Shown here one piece after another: positions 26,540 to 37,852 of a DNA stretch of 64,000 bases. The DNA is taken from positions 248,001-312,000 of the forward strand of contig JAEBUN010000001.1 of the NCBI GenBank assembly GCA_023014365.1, written 5' to 3'. Position numbers and translations under genes: made by a program. Position 1 is the stretch's first letter; each line of letters begins with the position of its first letter. This DNA comes from Lepiota brunneoincarnata. Taxonomy: Eukaryota > Basidiomycota > Agaricomycetes > Agaricales > Agaricaceae. The notes below the pieces were generated by a model that saw nothing but the letters and a program-made list of their open reading frames with translations, made no database searches and was not told the DNA's origin.

Positions 26540-29500
26540 ATGCAAGGGACTGACCTACCACGCCAGTTATTACTACTCACCGATTCCGAGGTCACGCCTC
26601 CTCTTCCCCCCCCCGCTGGCCAGTCCTCCCTTGCCCTGTACGTCGGCCCCGGAAGGTTGATTGCGCGCGGAATCGATAAAGTAGCATCGTTCGTGGAGCC
26701 TGCCGCCAACTGGGCTTTCCACTGCGCTGGGAAAGGTCCCGATGCGATCACTCAAAACATCGAGGAGATCTTTGATGGGAACTGCGAGTCAACATTGACG
26801 GACTTGCATGCTTTGCTTGAGGGAACGGAGGAGAAACCTAGCCAAGATATTCGCAGACTGGAAAAGGAGTGTCGCAAACTGATAAGCTTTGCAGACCAGT
26901 AAGATTCACTTGCAACACCCTGATCACTTCGACGATTGATCCTTATCGCGCAATATCCAGACAGCAAACAAATGGAACCCTACTCCAGGTTTTTCAGAGC
27001 ATTGTGGTGCTGACAACACGCTATCCTGGCCTCAGGCGCATGTTCCTCCGTTCGACGGACAAGCCAGATTCCGAACTGAAGTGTCAAATCACTGCCCTTC
27101 GAATGCATGATGATGGCTCCCCTAAATATCAATGGGATCTTCTGAAGCCTTTCGCCCTAGTCAGCTTGGAGCGCAACCGTGTTAACAACATCATAGAATC
27201 CCATGCTCCCAATGATCTCGCTCTCGCTTCTCATGGTGAGGGCCTTTGCGTTATCGAGAAGCTACTCGGTTTTTGTCGGTACGTTTCCATGCCCCATTGG
27301 GATAAGCCCCATCGTCATTAGAAACTCCAGTGACTCAGATCCACATTTGAACGGCATCGTAGCAGGAGTGGGGGATCTTCTCCTTAGACCGCTTGCGGTC
27401 AGATTTCTTGCAGGAATACTCCATCGCCATCCGTTTTGGGCGCTAGACAAGTCACTCAAGCCCGATAGGAACCAGGTATATGTTGCAGAAAAATTATGTG
27501 ACAGCGCTGTCCAGCTCGTCGAAGACATCCCAGTGGATATTGTCCGCGATCAAAGATTCAAACTTGATGTTGTGGGCCTAGATGCCTTTCTCGTTGCGAT
27601 GCTTGATGGTCTTCACAACTGGATGCCCCAGCTCGGGTGGCGGCACTTTCGAGGGTGCGATGGTTACAAGAAGTTAATCGAGCTACTACAACAGTGAGTG
27701 ACCTACACACAGTGCCATACCAAAATGGCAATTGTTCTTCTTCGCAGTTCCGGCAGAAAGGTTCTCTTTCCGTTAGCAACGGAACGGGCGATCAGGTTCC
27801 ATCCTCTGGATGCTCGAAGTGAGGGTGGCAGTACTACTGAAGAAGGTATTGAAGAGAACCCGAGGACAAGTATTGCCAGAGTTTCTACTGATATCTATTT
27901 GATCACTAATATCAATTATTGACAGGTAGTGATTTGTCTCATGGCGAGGGTGAGGCCGAGTATAATGCTCAGGAACAAACTAAAGTCGGCGCACGACCAA
28001 GTATTGCCAGATGTTCTGCCACTATTTTATCAAGCTACTAACTTCAATCATTGACAGGCATTGATCCACCCCATGTTGAGGACGAGGTGGAGCACAGCAC
28101 TGGGGAAGAGATCAGGGCCGACACTCAAACAAGTATTTCCAGAAATTTATTCTATTCGTTTAACCTCAATCATTGACAGGTGTTGATCCATCCCATGTTG
28201 AGGACGAGGTGGAGCACAGCACTGGGGAAGAGATCAGGGCCGACACTCAAACAAGTATTTCCAGAAATTTATTCTATTCGTTTAACCTCAATCATTGACA
28301 GGTGTTGATCCATCCCATGTTGAGGACGAGGTGGAGCACAGCACTGGGGAAGAGATCAGGGCCGACACTCAAACAAGTATTTCCAGAAATTTATTCTATT
28401 CGTTTAACCTAAATCATTGACAGGTGTTGATCCATCCCATGTTGAGGACGAGGTGGAGCACAGCACTGGGGAAGAGATCAGAGCCGACACTCAAACAAGT
28501 ATTTCCAGAAATTTATTCTATTCGTTTAACCTCAATCATTGACAGGTGTTGATCCATCCCATGTTGAGGACGAGGTGGAGCACAGCACTGGGGAAGAGAT
28601 CAGGGCCGACACTCAAACAAGTATTTCCAGAAATTTATTCTATTCGTTTAACCTCAATCATTGACAGGTGTTGATCCATCCCATGTTGAGGACGAGGTGG
28701 AGCACAGCACTGGGGAAGAGATCAGGGCCGACACTCAAACAAGTATTTCCAGAAATTTATTCTATTCGTTTAACCTAAATCATTGACAGGTGTTGATCCA
28801 TCCCATGTTGAGGACGAGGTGGAGCACAGCACTGGGGAAGAGATCAGAGCCGACACTCAAACAAGTATTTCCAGCAGAGATCAGAGCCGACAACTCGAAC
28901 AAGTATTCCAGAAGTTTATTCTATTCATTCCCTAACCTCAATCATTGATAGATGCTGTCCCATCTTACGATTTGGTCAGGACTATTGATGCGATTAAAGG
29001 AATCAGACAGGACGATATCATCATCGCGTACGGACCAATTAAATGGCTGTCCCGCCAACATTATATTATGCTCACGGTCCAGTTATTTAGGTTCATGGGT
29101 CCTACCGGCTGCGGAAAAAGCTATGTGAGATTGTCCTTGATATACGTTCGGTGATGATGTTTACAGATGCAATCCTAGTTCATCGATCTCCTCACAGGCC
29201 AGTCGGGCCGCCGCTTTCGCAGCACGTCATGGGCCACGACTAGTCAGATTGAGGCTACTCGCCTCAGGCATCCCGTTCACGGCGACCGAATCGTTTTTGT
29301 CGATACGCCTGGATTCGATGACACAACCAGGTCTGACATGCAAATATTGGAAATGATCAGTAATTGGCTTGTGAAACTGTGAAAATACTCCCATGTGAAT
29401 TTCGCAAGCTCTAATCTACCTTCCCTGATAGGTACGAGAAGAACGTGAAGCTCAGCGGCATTGTCTACCTTCATCGGATTACCGACAACAGGATGGCCGG

Positions 29501-30140
29501 TAGTCCGTACAAAAATTTGTGTATGTTTGGAAACTTATGTGGTGATAAGGCGATGGGTCAAGTCACCATTGTAACAACCATGTGGCAAAAGGTCCAGTCC
29601 AGTATTGGTGCACGGAGGGAGGCGGAGCTCAAGGGAATATTCTGGAGAGCTTTTATGGACAAGGGAGCGAGGATTGATCGCTTGGGAATGAATACCTCGA
29701 GCGAGGCCTGGCGGATTGTCGACACATCGATTCGAGGGGCGAATAAGAGGGAGGCGGTCCTGTTGCAAGAGGAAATGGTAGAGCTTGGGAAGGGGCTGAA
29801 TGAGACACAGGCCGGAAGGACGCTGCACACGTTAATGCAGAAGCTCCTCGCGGATCAAAGAGAGACCCTGAAGGCGTTGCTTGGACAGATGGGGAGGACG
29901 CACAACCCTGCCCTTCAGATGGATTTGAGGAAGGAGTACAAGATGATTGAGGCACAATTTCAGATAACATTTAGCGAGGTCAGGCAAATGGAAATACCGC
30001 TCGGAAGGCGAGCCGCAGAGTTGTTCTCCCTGAAGAAAACCCGTGCAGTACGTTCACTCCTCAGCCCATATAGGAGTACTTTCCTAATGTTGCCTCCAGA
30101 AAGCTATCAGGGTCACCCAACTGTGAGATCTACCTTGTAA
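26540..30140 (+). CDS. Gene A: unknown N-module, 25-residue repeats, P-loop GTPase domain
   Basis: Predicted exons 26540-26898, 26961-27278, 27322-27693, 27748-27869, 27926-28000, seven 75-nt exons between 28058 and 28864, 28952-29027, 29091-29124, 29179-29378 and 29432-30140 add up to 929 residues in frame. Residues 1-390 form a module shared with genes B and C (DKVASFVEPAANW, GKGPDAITQNIEEI, LTTRYPGLRRMFLRS, LRPLAVRFLAGILHR, LDVVGLDAFLVAMLDG); I do not recognise it. Residues 391-590 are eight 25-residue acidic repeats. The C-terminal G domain has GPTGCGKS (G1) and IVFVDTPGFDD (G3), then LSGIVYLHRITDNRM and TIVTTMW where G4 is expected, as in fungal AIG1/septin-like GTPases of unknown role. 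The start MQGT is conserved in all three paralogs; an upstream ATG at 26486 is possible. Function unknown. Confidence 0.75.
27926..28951 (+). repeat. Exon-intron minisatellite: 122-bp units (75-nt exon + 47-nt intron)
   Basis: Seven units start at 28058, 28180, 28302, 28424, 28546, 28668 and 28790, exactly 122 bp apart. Each is a 75-nt phase-1 exon (25 codons, VDPSHVEDEVEHSTGEEIRA core) and a 47-nt GTATTT...CAG intron. A diverged older unit with a 75-nt exon lies at 27926-28000. Units 2-4 and 5-7 share the same pattern of variants, so they form a duplicated 366-bp higher-order unit. The last intron (28865-28951) contains a partial exon remnant. Confidence 0.95.
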
Positions 30141-30798
30141 TGGTGGTGGTTGCCCGCGTCGTCGAACGAGAGAATTATCGGTTCGGGTCGCAATGGTGTC
30201 CTGTAGTCTGACTTGCTGCAATATACTATTGTCGCGTAAATACCACAAGGGGCCACATTTCTGCAGCGCATCCACAGGGCGGCCCTGTAGCTTTTCGTTG
30301 ATTCATTAATAACCACCGTTTCAGTGTAGCACCACATTGGGGAGTGTGCGTCCTTTGATCAATTCGCGGAGACATACCAGCATCATGGTTCTGTACCGCT
30401 AGCGTTGCCATGGGTCCCTGGTAGGGCAGCCGAGTTGTCTTCCGCTTCTGTCCACCTTGGTTCTGGAGGGGCGCTCCAAGTACGGTTGTCACTCGGTGCG
30501 GTCAGTCCTGTGACAGAAGTCAAAAGGCGACGGACGGTTAGCATGGGAGGGGCTGCTGCAAGGCAGCGTGATGTTGAGAGAAACAAGTTCGTTGGTTGAA
30601 ATATCCCCGCCCGGGGTAACTCTTTGTAAACGATGAAAGCAGGATATAAGAGGCCACAGACATGGGCCGTAGCAAACAAGTGGCTCGAACGAATGCAAAG
30701 TCTAGTTGTCCTGCAGCGCAGTCCGTCAGAAGAGCACCGATGATTTTAAACTCTAATTCTACATGCAAGGCCCTTATGGTACAAGTTCCTCCCTATTG
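30141..30798. other. Spacer between gene A and RING gene
   Basis: The first 60 or so bases resemble the 3' flank of gene B (GAACGAGAGAATTATC against GAATGAGAGAATTGCA near 46560). Nothing else recognised. Confidence 0.5.
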
Positions 30799-33072
30799 CT
30801 ATTCTTCACTGCTCTCATCAGTGGAACCGACAACATAGTACCTCCTCCTCGCTGGTACCCTATTGTTCCTCCTAGCCTCTCTTACACCCTCATCTCCCTC
30901 CTCGGTAGGGGGATCATGTGTCTCATCATTGTCGTCGTCATCGCTAACTTGAACAATTCGCCTATTCCTTTCCCTCCCATTGGCCCTGCTCCCGCCTAAC
31001 CTCATGCCCCTCCCCAACCTCCTCGCAGCAGCTCGGTGATCTATAACACTATCATCATCGTCATCGGAATGGGGAGGAGCAGAATCAGAGTCAAGACTGG
31101 CTAGTCCGAGCTCTTCCCGAGGGCGATCTCCTGTATGGTGACTGCTTCTGAAGTAACGAGGTATCGTTATCACCGGAATGTGATCCTCTTCTTCCTCTTC
31201 CCCCTCCTCCTCTTCCCCTTCGTCATTGTCGTCAATGAAACTGTCCTGCTCGTATTGATCTTCGCCTTCCGAGTGTGAGTGCGAGTCGGAGCGAGGGTCT
31301 TCCTCTTCTTCAGCGTCACCAACCACCTCCTCTATGTGGGCTACGCCTTCTTCTCCTTGCAAGGATCGCTGACGGAAAGGCCAGTGGGGTATGTTGTTCT
31401 GCATGTGTACCACATCTCGATAATGCGCAACCAAATCATCGACGCCGCCATCGTCATCCTCACTGCTATCCCAACTCCCTTCATCGAGGCTATCCTCCGC
31501 TGAATCGGACTCGAACAGCCCATCATCCAATTGGCTCTCCTCTGACAAATCCTCATCCATACTTTCATCCGACCGGTCAAGGCGTTCCAGATACGGTTCC
31601 AAGAGCAGATCCACTTGTGCGTCCTCCTCCTCATCCCAATCCATCTCTGGGTGATTTCTCGCATATCCATCCCAGATCTGTCTCAATCTCCTCCTAAGAA
31701 AATTTTCGCGAGGTTCTCCGTCACTCTCATCATCACTTCCGCTGTCGCCGTCGTCGAACCTGGGATGTCCAGGGTAGTCGCGATTGCAGCTCGTGCACAG
31801 TCCACCCCAGATCTCATGCATACAACCGAGACATCGATAGACCGCGTCCTCCCCATCCCACATTCCCATTTCTTCAAGCCCTCTTGCTCCTTCATTTCCC
31901 TCGGGTACTGGTGGTGGGTGGATGTCCCGATTTTTTCTGAATATATTGCGCCACGGATCATTGCTCGCTCTTCCAGGTGTTGTGTCATTGCCGTTGCCGT
32001 TTTGTGTTTCGGCGGCTGATAGTGGTGACGGTAGGTCGACCAGACTGCTCTTTGTTAGGCTGGCCACCATGCTCTTAATGCTCCATATCTCTGTCGGCCG
32101 TTCCGTCACGGCAGCTCGACATAACGGGCAGGTCTTTCGCTTTCGAAGGTACGCGCCACGGACGGCGGCTCTGCTAGCAAGTAACCGAGGAACATCCTCG
32201 AGGTGGGATATAGGATTCGAATTATCATTGTCTTGTACGCTGGTGAACCATCGGATAAGGCATAAGTAACAAGTGACATGGCCGCAAGGAGCGAGAGCAA
32301 AGGGTTTGTGAAGGAGGTCCAGACATATTTGACACGTGAGTGACTGCTGAAAGTTAGATAAATTATCTGTGTATCTCGATAACAACTGCAAAGTGGTGAG
32401 TCAAGGAGAAATCTGAATGAGGAGTCAAGTCACGTACCTGTTTTTGAGATTGGATTTGGGCGTCAAGTTTTATTATCTTGGACCGTGCTTCGTTCATCGA
32501 GTCAACCCCCCCTTGCGGGGTTGCATGAGCCAAAGTGGATCCAGTGGGTCCCGAGATGAGTCGATCAAGCTGTTCTGAAACTGCTCTAGCTTTTCCCTTG
32601 TTGGAAGGCTGGCGATTGTGAATTAGTCGAGTCATGCAAGGAGAGCGAACGAACTTACACTCGGCACTGACTCTTCATTACCTTCGGCAATAGAAAGATC
32701 TCTATGGTTGTCTGGCTCAGTGTTCTTGATTGGATCGACGGGAGCCGACTGGAGCTTTGCAGAAGCCCCCGAAAGAGGCGCAGAAAGGCCTCGGGCCGTG
32801 ACCAACAGCGTGCGCTCGTAGTCCGAGTCAGGGGCAGTCAGGGGAGACTTTTTCTTTTTCCTCTTTCGCTTCTTCTTGTTCTCTTTTGAATCACTGTAGG
32901 GTGTTTTGTTGGCGTCGGACAGCTCGAGATCTTTCTTGGACTTTTTGGCGGGTTGGGGGGGGTCGTCTTCGGGTGGAAGCTCAGAAACAGCGCGTTTTCT
33001 GAGGTTGAGTGGTTTGAGGACTGCGGGTACAGGGAGGTTGCTTGGGCCGGGGGTGGGCTGGCGAAGTGGCAT
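30799..33072 (-). CDS. RING-finger protein, probable E3 ubiquitin ligase, with long acidic tail
   Basis: Start MPLRQPTPGPSNLPVP at 33072. A basic, nuclear-looking region follows (KKSKKDLE, KKKRKRKKKKS). After two introns come a coiled-coil-like segment (ARSKIIKLDAQIQSQKQ) and a C3HC4 RING: CQICLDLLHKPFALAPCGHV, TCYLCLIRW ... CPLC. Downstream is a second Cys-rich element (YRCLGCMHEIWGGLCTSC). The C-terminal half is very rich in Asp/Glu/Ser and ends SSEE at 30799. The RING predicts E2 binding and ubiquitin transfer; the partner is unknown. The gene shares a 124-bp divergent promoter with the transporter gene. Confidence 0.85.
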
Positions 33073-33196
33073 CAAAGGAAGAGAACGTAGCAGAGGAGAA
33101 GAGCCTGATGATAGCAGTGTCACGTGGAATATCCCACACATGTCACGTGGCTGTGCCCCTATCTCTCCTTGGCAGATCGCTTGAACTGTTCGTTCC
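33073..33196. promoter_or_regulatory. Divergent promoter with two CACGTG boxes
   Basis: Only 124 bases separate the RING and transporter ATGs. Two identical TCACGTGG sites (hexamers at 33121-33126 and 33144-33149) lie 23 bases apart near the middle, about equally far from both genes. This suggests shared control by a Cbf1/bHLH-type factor. Confidence 0.5.
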
Positions 33197-34710
33197 ATGG
33201 CCGACAATCATCCGTCTGCGCCTGCCCAGCCTGAACCCGGCGTGCGCAGCAGAAAAATACGCCTTTCATCCCTGCGTGGAGGCAGGCGCGCATACCCGAA
33301 GGACCGCCCACCCGATCTCCAACTACCCCTGTTCTCTTCTTCAGAGTCCGTCGCCAACCTCCTCACTCCCTCGTCTCCGGACACCCTCCCCGAACACACA
33401 TCCCCAACCTCCCCTAAGTTCAGGCGGTCAAGGTCCCGCTCGTTCTCCTCGTTCTCCCTCAATGACCTACACGAATCCAACTCGCGCGCCTTCTGGATCG
33501 TGGTGTACTTCTTCCTCAGTTTCTCGCTCACGCTGTGCAACAAGATCGTCCTCAACCAATTCCCATTTCCTTACAGCGTTACCGCGTTCCATGCCCTCGG
33601 TGGGTGTCTTGGCACCTGGTTCATCGTCCGACGCGAGGAGAAGGTCCCCATGCTCTCGCTAAACGAAATTGTCGTGTTGGTGTTCTTTAGCATGCTTTAC
33701 ACTGTCAACATCATAGTGAGCAACGTGTCCCTGCAACTAGTCACTGTTCCAGTACGTCATCCAATACAATCACATTTATGCTATTCCTCACCCGTCCCCG
33801 CCCACCAGTTCCACCAAGTCGTTCGCTCCTCCTCGCCCCTTTTCACTCTTCTTCTCTCCTCCCTCATCCTTCAATCACGCATCAACCACCCAAAGCTTAT
33901 CTCTCTGATCCCTGTCATTGTAGGTGTCGGTCTTGCGTAAGTCCGCTTTGGCGCCCCTTCCGTTTCCCAAGTTCATTAGTATAACCAAATATAGCACCTA
34001 CGGCGACTATTACTACACACCCTCAGGCTTTCTCCTCACACTCTTAGGCACCTTCTTAGCATCGCTCAAAACAGTCATCACCAACATCCTTCAATCACCA
34101 AGTTCGCATACCTCGACATACCCTCGACTGCATCTGCATACCCATGCCCACAAGAAACGCACATCTATCTCCATTACTGCAACACCATCATCTTCAGCCA
34201 AGCCGGAGACCTCACTCTTTGCCTCAATTCCAAAACTTCATTTAACCCCTCTCCAACTTCTTTACCTCCTCTCCCCGCTGGCCCTGTTCCAGTCCACACT
34301 CCTCGCTTTCTATTTTGGCGAAATCGATCAACTCGCGTCGCGGATCCGCTCGTCCTCCTACGATACCGTCACATCACCAGCAATCCTCCCAGGGGTGTTC
34401 AGCCTTTCCCTTAACATAAGCATAGCATTCGCACTCAACATTGTCAGTTTTCATACCAATCGTAAGGTAGGGGCGTTGGGAATGAGTGTCGCAGGTACAT
34501 CTTTTTTCCCTCCCTCGCACTACACCGACTCATTCTGCCACGATAGCAAATGTAAAACAAGTCCTCACAATCCTCTCCTCTGTTGTTCTCTTCAACCTCA
34601 CAATAACCACCCTGAATGCCGCAGGAATTTTCCTGACGCTCGTTGGCGGTGCTTGGTATGCCGGCGTTGATCTTTGGGAGAAGGAGGGGAGTGCGGGGGT
34701 TGCAATGTGA
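33197..34710 (+). CDS. Triose-phosphate/nucleotide-sugar type transporter (TPT/DMT family)
   Basis: Multi-span membrane protein from four exons, starting MADNHPSAPAQPEPG with a cytosolic Ser/Arg-rich N-terminus. The TPT signatures are SLTLCNKIVLNQFPFPYSVT, FHALGGCLGTWFIVRREEK, VSNVSLQLVTVPFHQVVRSS, SPLFTLLLSSLIL and GFLLTLLGTFLASLKTVITN. After a hydrophilic Ser/Thr-rich loop come YLLSPLALFQSTLLAF, SFHTNRKVGALGMSVAG and NVKQVLTILSSVVLFNLTI, typical of SLC35E/Sly41-like carriers of the Golgi or ER. Substrate unknown. A role in exporting GDP-fucose from the pathway at 13-17 kb is possible in principle but not supported by motif. Confidence 0.85.
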
Positions 34711-35113
34711 TCATGAGTCAGTCATTATTTTCACATCACGCATAGAAACACTGGTTCGTTACTTATTCATGCTCGATACATGATACATGATACATATAGC
34801 CATAAATAAACCTACATGTTGTGTCTTCCTTGTAGATACCTTATCACGAACACTTCCCTTGAACCATTTGGCTCTGATCATCTTTCCGGCTGGGAATCGT
34901 CGTACTCCTATCCTACTTCTTCCTCTCCCTTACTTATTACGCTAAAACTTGCCTGCCAACCATAATACCGATCCAAAAGCTGGTTACTGACACAAATCTA
35001 TCCCCATCCCTCCCTTTGGTGCACCCTGCTGAGGCGAAATGATTCCTCTCCGATGGATTGACAACCGTGTCCCGAGTCCTCCGATTTCGCCCCCGGCAAT
35101 GACCCTTCAGAAT
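34711..35113. other. Spacer between convergent genes
   Basis: 3' flanks of the transporter and the multi-span gene. It contains a short ATACATGATAC direct repeat near 34780. No gene. Confidence 0.6.
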
Positions 35114-36428
35114 TTAAGCCACTGCTGCTCTGACCACACAGTCCTCGTGAATCAAACGCTCCTCTGGGAAGGCTTGATCGGACAAGTATGAATGTCGAAG
35201 ACCGTACCGCCTAAACATCCTTACGACAGATGTGAAGGGCACAGTAACCAGGCAGAGGGCAAGGATCTGGTATGAAACTGTCAATCCAAGTTCCCTGGTG
35301 TTCCCTCGAATTTGTACACACCTGACCATATTGCCAGTCGTTGGCAGGTCGAATCCCATTCCTCACTATCAACAGTTCAGTATTCATCACCGTGAGGGCC
35401 CATAAGGCGGTGGTAACAAGCAACTGCAGGACCACGTTCCATGCGACACCGTAATCGTAGCCTTGATACCCACCGCCCTGTAGAGATGATGGTAAGCACG
35501 AATATCAACCGCGATGGATAGGTAGTCCGTTCACCAACATCTTGTCGGATGGAATAAATTCTGGACCACCGACATGAAGATTAATCCCAGCCAGGGGGTT
35601 ACCAAGATCATCGGGTGTGTTTGGCATGTCAGAAATGGGTGTTTTCTTTTTCTGCTTCCTCTGGATCACTCTCTTGATGAACTTCTTGACCTTACGAGGC
35701 GTATAATCCTTGATTGTCATGGCGGTATAAACTGTCACAGTAAGCGCCGTGGCGATCCAACCGAACATTCGACCAGCGTGAAGGGCAGAAAATGATCCAA
35801 ATAGGACTACAACCGCATTTTTGTTGCATGCCGGGTTGCTGCCGAATGTCGGCGCCATTGCGAGCAGGCAAAATGTGAATCCGAATCCAAAGTAGCTCTG
35901 TACGACAGATAGGATTCCCAGATACCTTGAATTCGATCGTTGCATAATGGGCCCCAGACATCTGCAGCACGATCGTCCTTTGATACGAGTGAATGTCGGT
36001 AAAGAAAAGACGATAGTGACCCAAGATGCGTAGAGCAAGTAGAATACGACGAGGGCGCTAAAGAGTTAGATGTCAGGCAAGAGAGATCTGGCGGCGGAAA
36101 AAAAAAGAAGCTCACTCATGAAAGCTCATGGACGCTGAGGGTGTTTTGAATGCTAGAATCAAACTAGTAGCAACCATTGCTACATTGGTCGCGATGAGGG
36201 TATAGAGGGCGCCGGAGATCTCGTCGCCGGATGTTGACCTTGCTGATAACCACGCTACAGCAATGGGCGTTCGTCGTTGAGTCGGCGAGTTGATGTAAAA
36301 AACCAAAGAATGGGTCGCTGACCTATGAACAGGATCTGCAAGTAGAAAGAGAGGCGCACGCCGATGCCCCCTATGTCCGTGTTTAAGGGTGGTCCGCCTG
36401 GGAAGGGGCAAGCTGTTGACATGGACAT
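35114..36428 (-). CDS. Uncharacterised multi-span membrane protein
   Basis: Start MSMSTACPFPGGPPLNTDIG at 36428, then IGVRLSFYLQILFI. After a 68-nt intron the chain continues in frame as AWLSARSTSGDEISGALYTL and ATNVAMVATSLILAF, with further hydrophobic spans (DALVVFYLLYASWVTIVF, SVVQSYFGFGFTFCLLAM, WNVVLQLLVTTALWALTV, ILALCLVTVPFTSVVRMF). A basic loop (RKVKKFIKRVIQRKQKKKT) and a cytosolic tail ending VRAAVA follow the pattern of a family seen widely in Agaricomycetes without known function. About seven membrane segments can be counted. Broken copies lie at 22345-23321 and 20095-20160 beside the terpene synthases. Confidence 0.75.
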
Positions 36429-37443
36429 AGGATGAACAGCAGCAATGGTGCACCCTCACCTGGGTGGTATACATAGTGCGTTAGCACCGTGGCGGCCGCA
36501 TGTTTCCGAAGTGTGAGGTACAACGTGACACCTTGCAAAGGGCAGCTCGTTCACACCAATGTAGAGATCGTGAGTTCGGTTGCCCATGAAAACGGCAACC
36601 TCTCATCAATCTCTTGTGATTCTAATTAACCGGATCGCTAACGACGTTTGGAGTGCCTGTCGTCGAGCTACCCATCCGTATCTTGGACTAAGTATCTATT
36701 GTCTCCATTCCCCCCTCTTTTCAACCTTCTAGTTTTGAAATTTATGTTTAATTCTTCATTCCTGTCTCGTCTCGTTGTACCATGAATCTATTTCCTTCTC
36801 TTATCCCTCTCTACATCTTGCACACTGTCATGGTAATGTACTTGTATTCTCTATATATTTAACCCCTGTTTCGTGTTTGTTTTAGGTTGTCTTACTGTAC
36901 TTTACTTTTGCTTTTGAGATTGCTTCTTTTATCTTCTTCCTGCTCCGAAATATTCATCAAAAAATCCATAATTTTTCGTATTTAAGGCCTGTACAACCTG
37001 TAGTTAAAGTCAGTCAATTTACTGTCCATCCTTTGCACTCTAGCTCGTCTAAAATCGCTCTCATTAACTCTCGAACTCTAACTCTTCTAAAAATATTTGT
37101 CTGCCTCATTTTCTCGAAATCACCACTCGTTTCACCTTGTTCTTGCATCGCTTTGACTCCGTGGGCACTCCTGGTCGGTCTTGAAGCCTAACGATTGTTG
37201 GACTCGATCGTGCTCGCATTCATTTCGTGTTTAGAAGGGTTAATTACTCTTCACCAATATGGTTAATATGGTATTCTTGTCCTAGGTAAGCACAGCCAGG
37301 TTCTGACCATAGGCGGTTTCGCTGTGCATGGCTATACTGATGTCATGAATGCTCGAGGTCGTATATGAGATGCCGCTGTGACGGTCAAACAGCGAGCAGC
37401 AAAGTCGTCCTGAAGCTTGAGCCAAGAAAGCAAATGCTCGAAG
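36429..37443. other. Spacer, pyrimidine-rich, no gene seen
   Basis: About 1 kb of T/C-rich DNA upstream of pseudogene B. Unlike genes A and C, there is no conserved TATA promoter block just before the MQGT start. Confidence 0.55.
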
Positions 37444-37852
37444 ATGCAGGGAACAGCGGCCAGCCCATCTTCTAACGAGCCCCACCTCTTACTTCTCACC
37501 AATTCCGAGGTCACGCCTCCTCTTTCCGTTTTTGCCCCCGCTCGCCAGTCCTCCCCAGCTCTGTATCGCAATGGTCCTGGAAGGTTGATTGCATGGGGAA
37601 TCGATAAAGTAGGAGCCTTTATCGAGCCTGCCGCCAACTGGGCTTTACACTGCGCCGGGAAAGGTCCCGATGCGATCACTCAAAATATCGAGAAAATCTT
37701 GACGGGGACTGCGAGTCAGTCCTGACGGACTTGCATACTTTCCTCAATGAAACGACAGAGATGACTAGCCAAGATATTCGCAGACTAGAAAAGGAGTGTC
37801 GCGAACTGATAGGCTTTGTAGACCAGTGCGTTCCACCCGCCATACCTCATTC

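Noticed and set aside
28058..28911. Regular direct repeats that look like a CRISPR-type array
   Set aside because: The whole 122-bp unit is repeated with no variable spacers, lies in a eukaryotic gene and divides into a 75-nt coding exon and a 47-nt intron.
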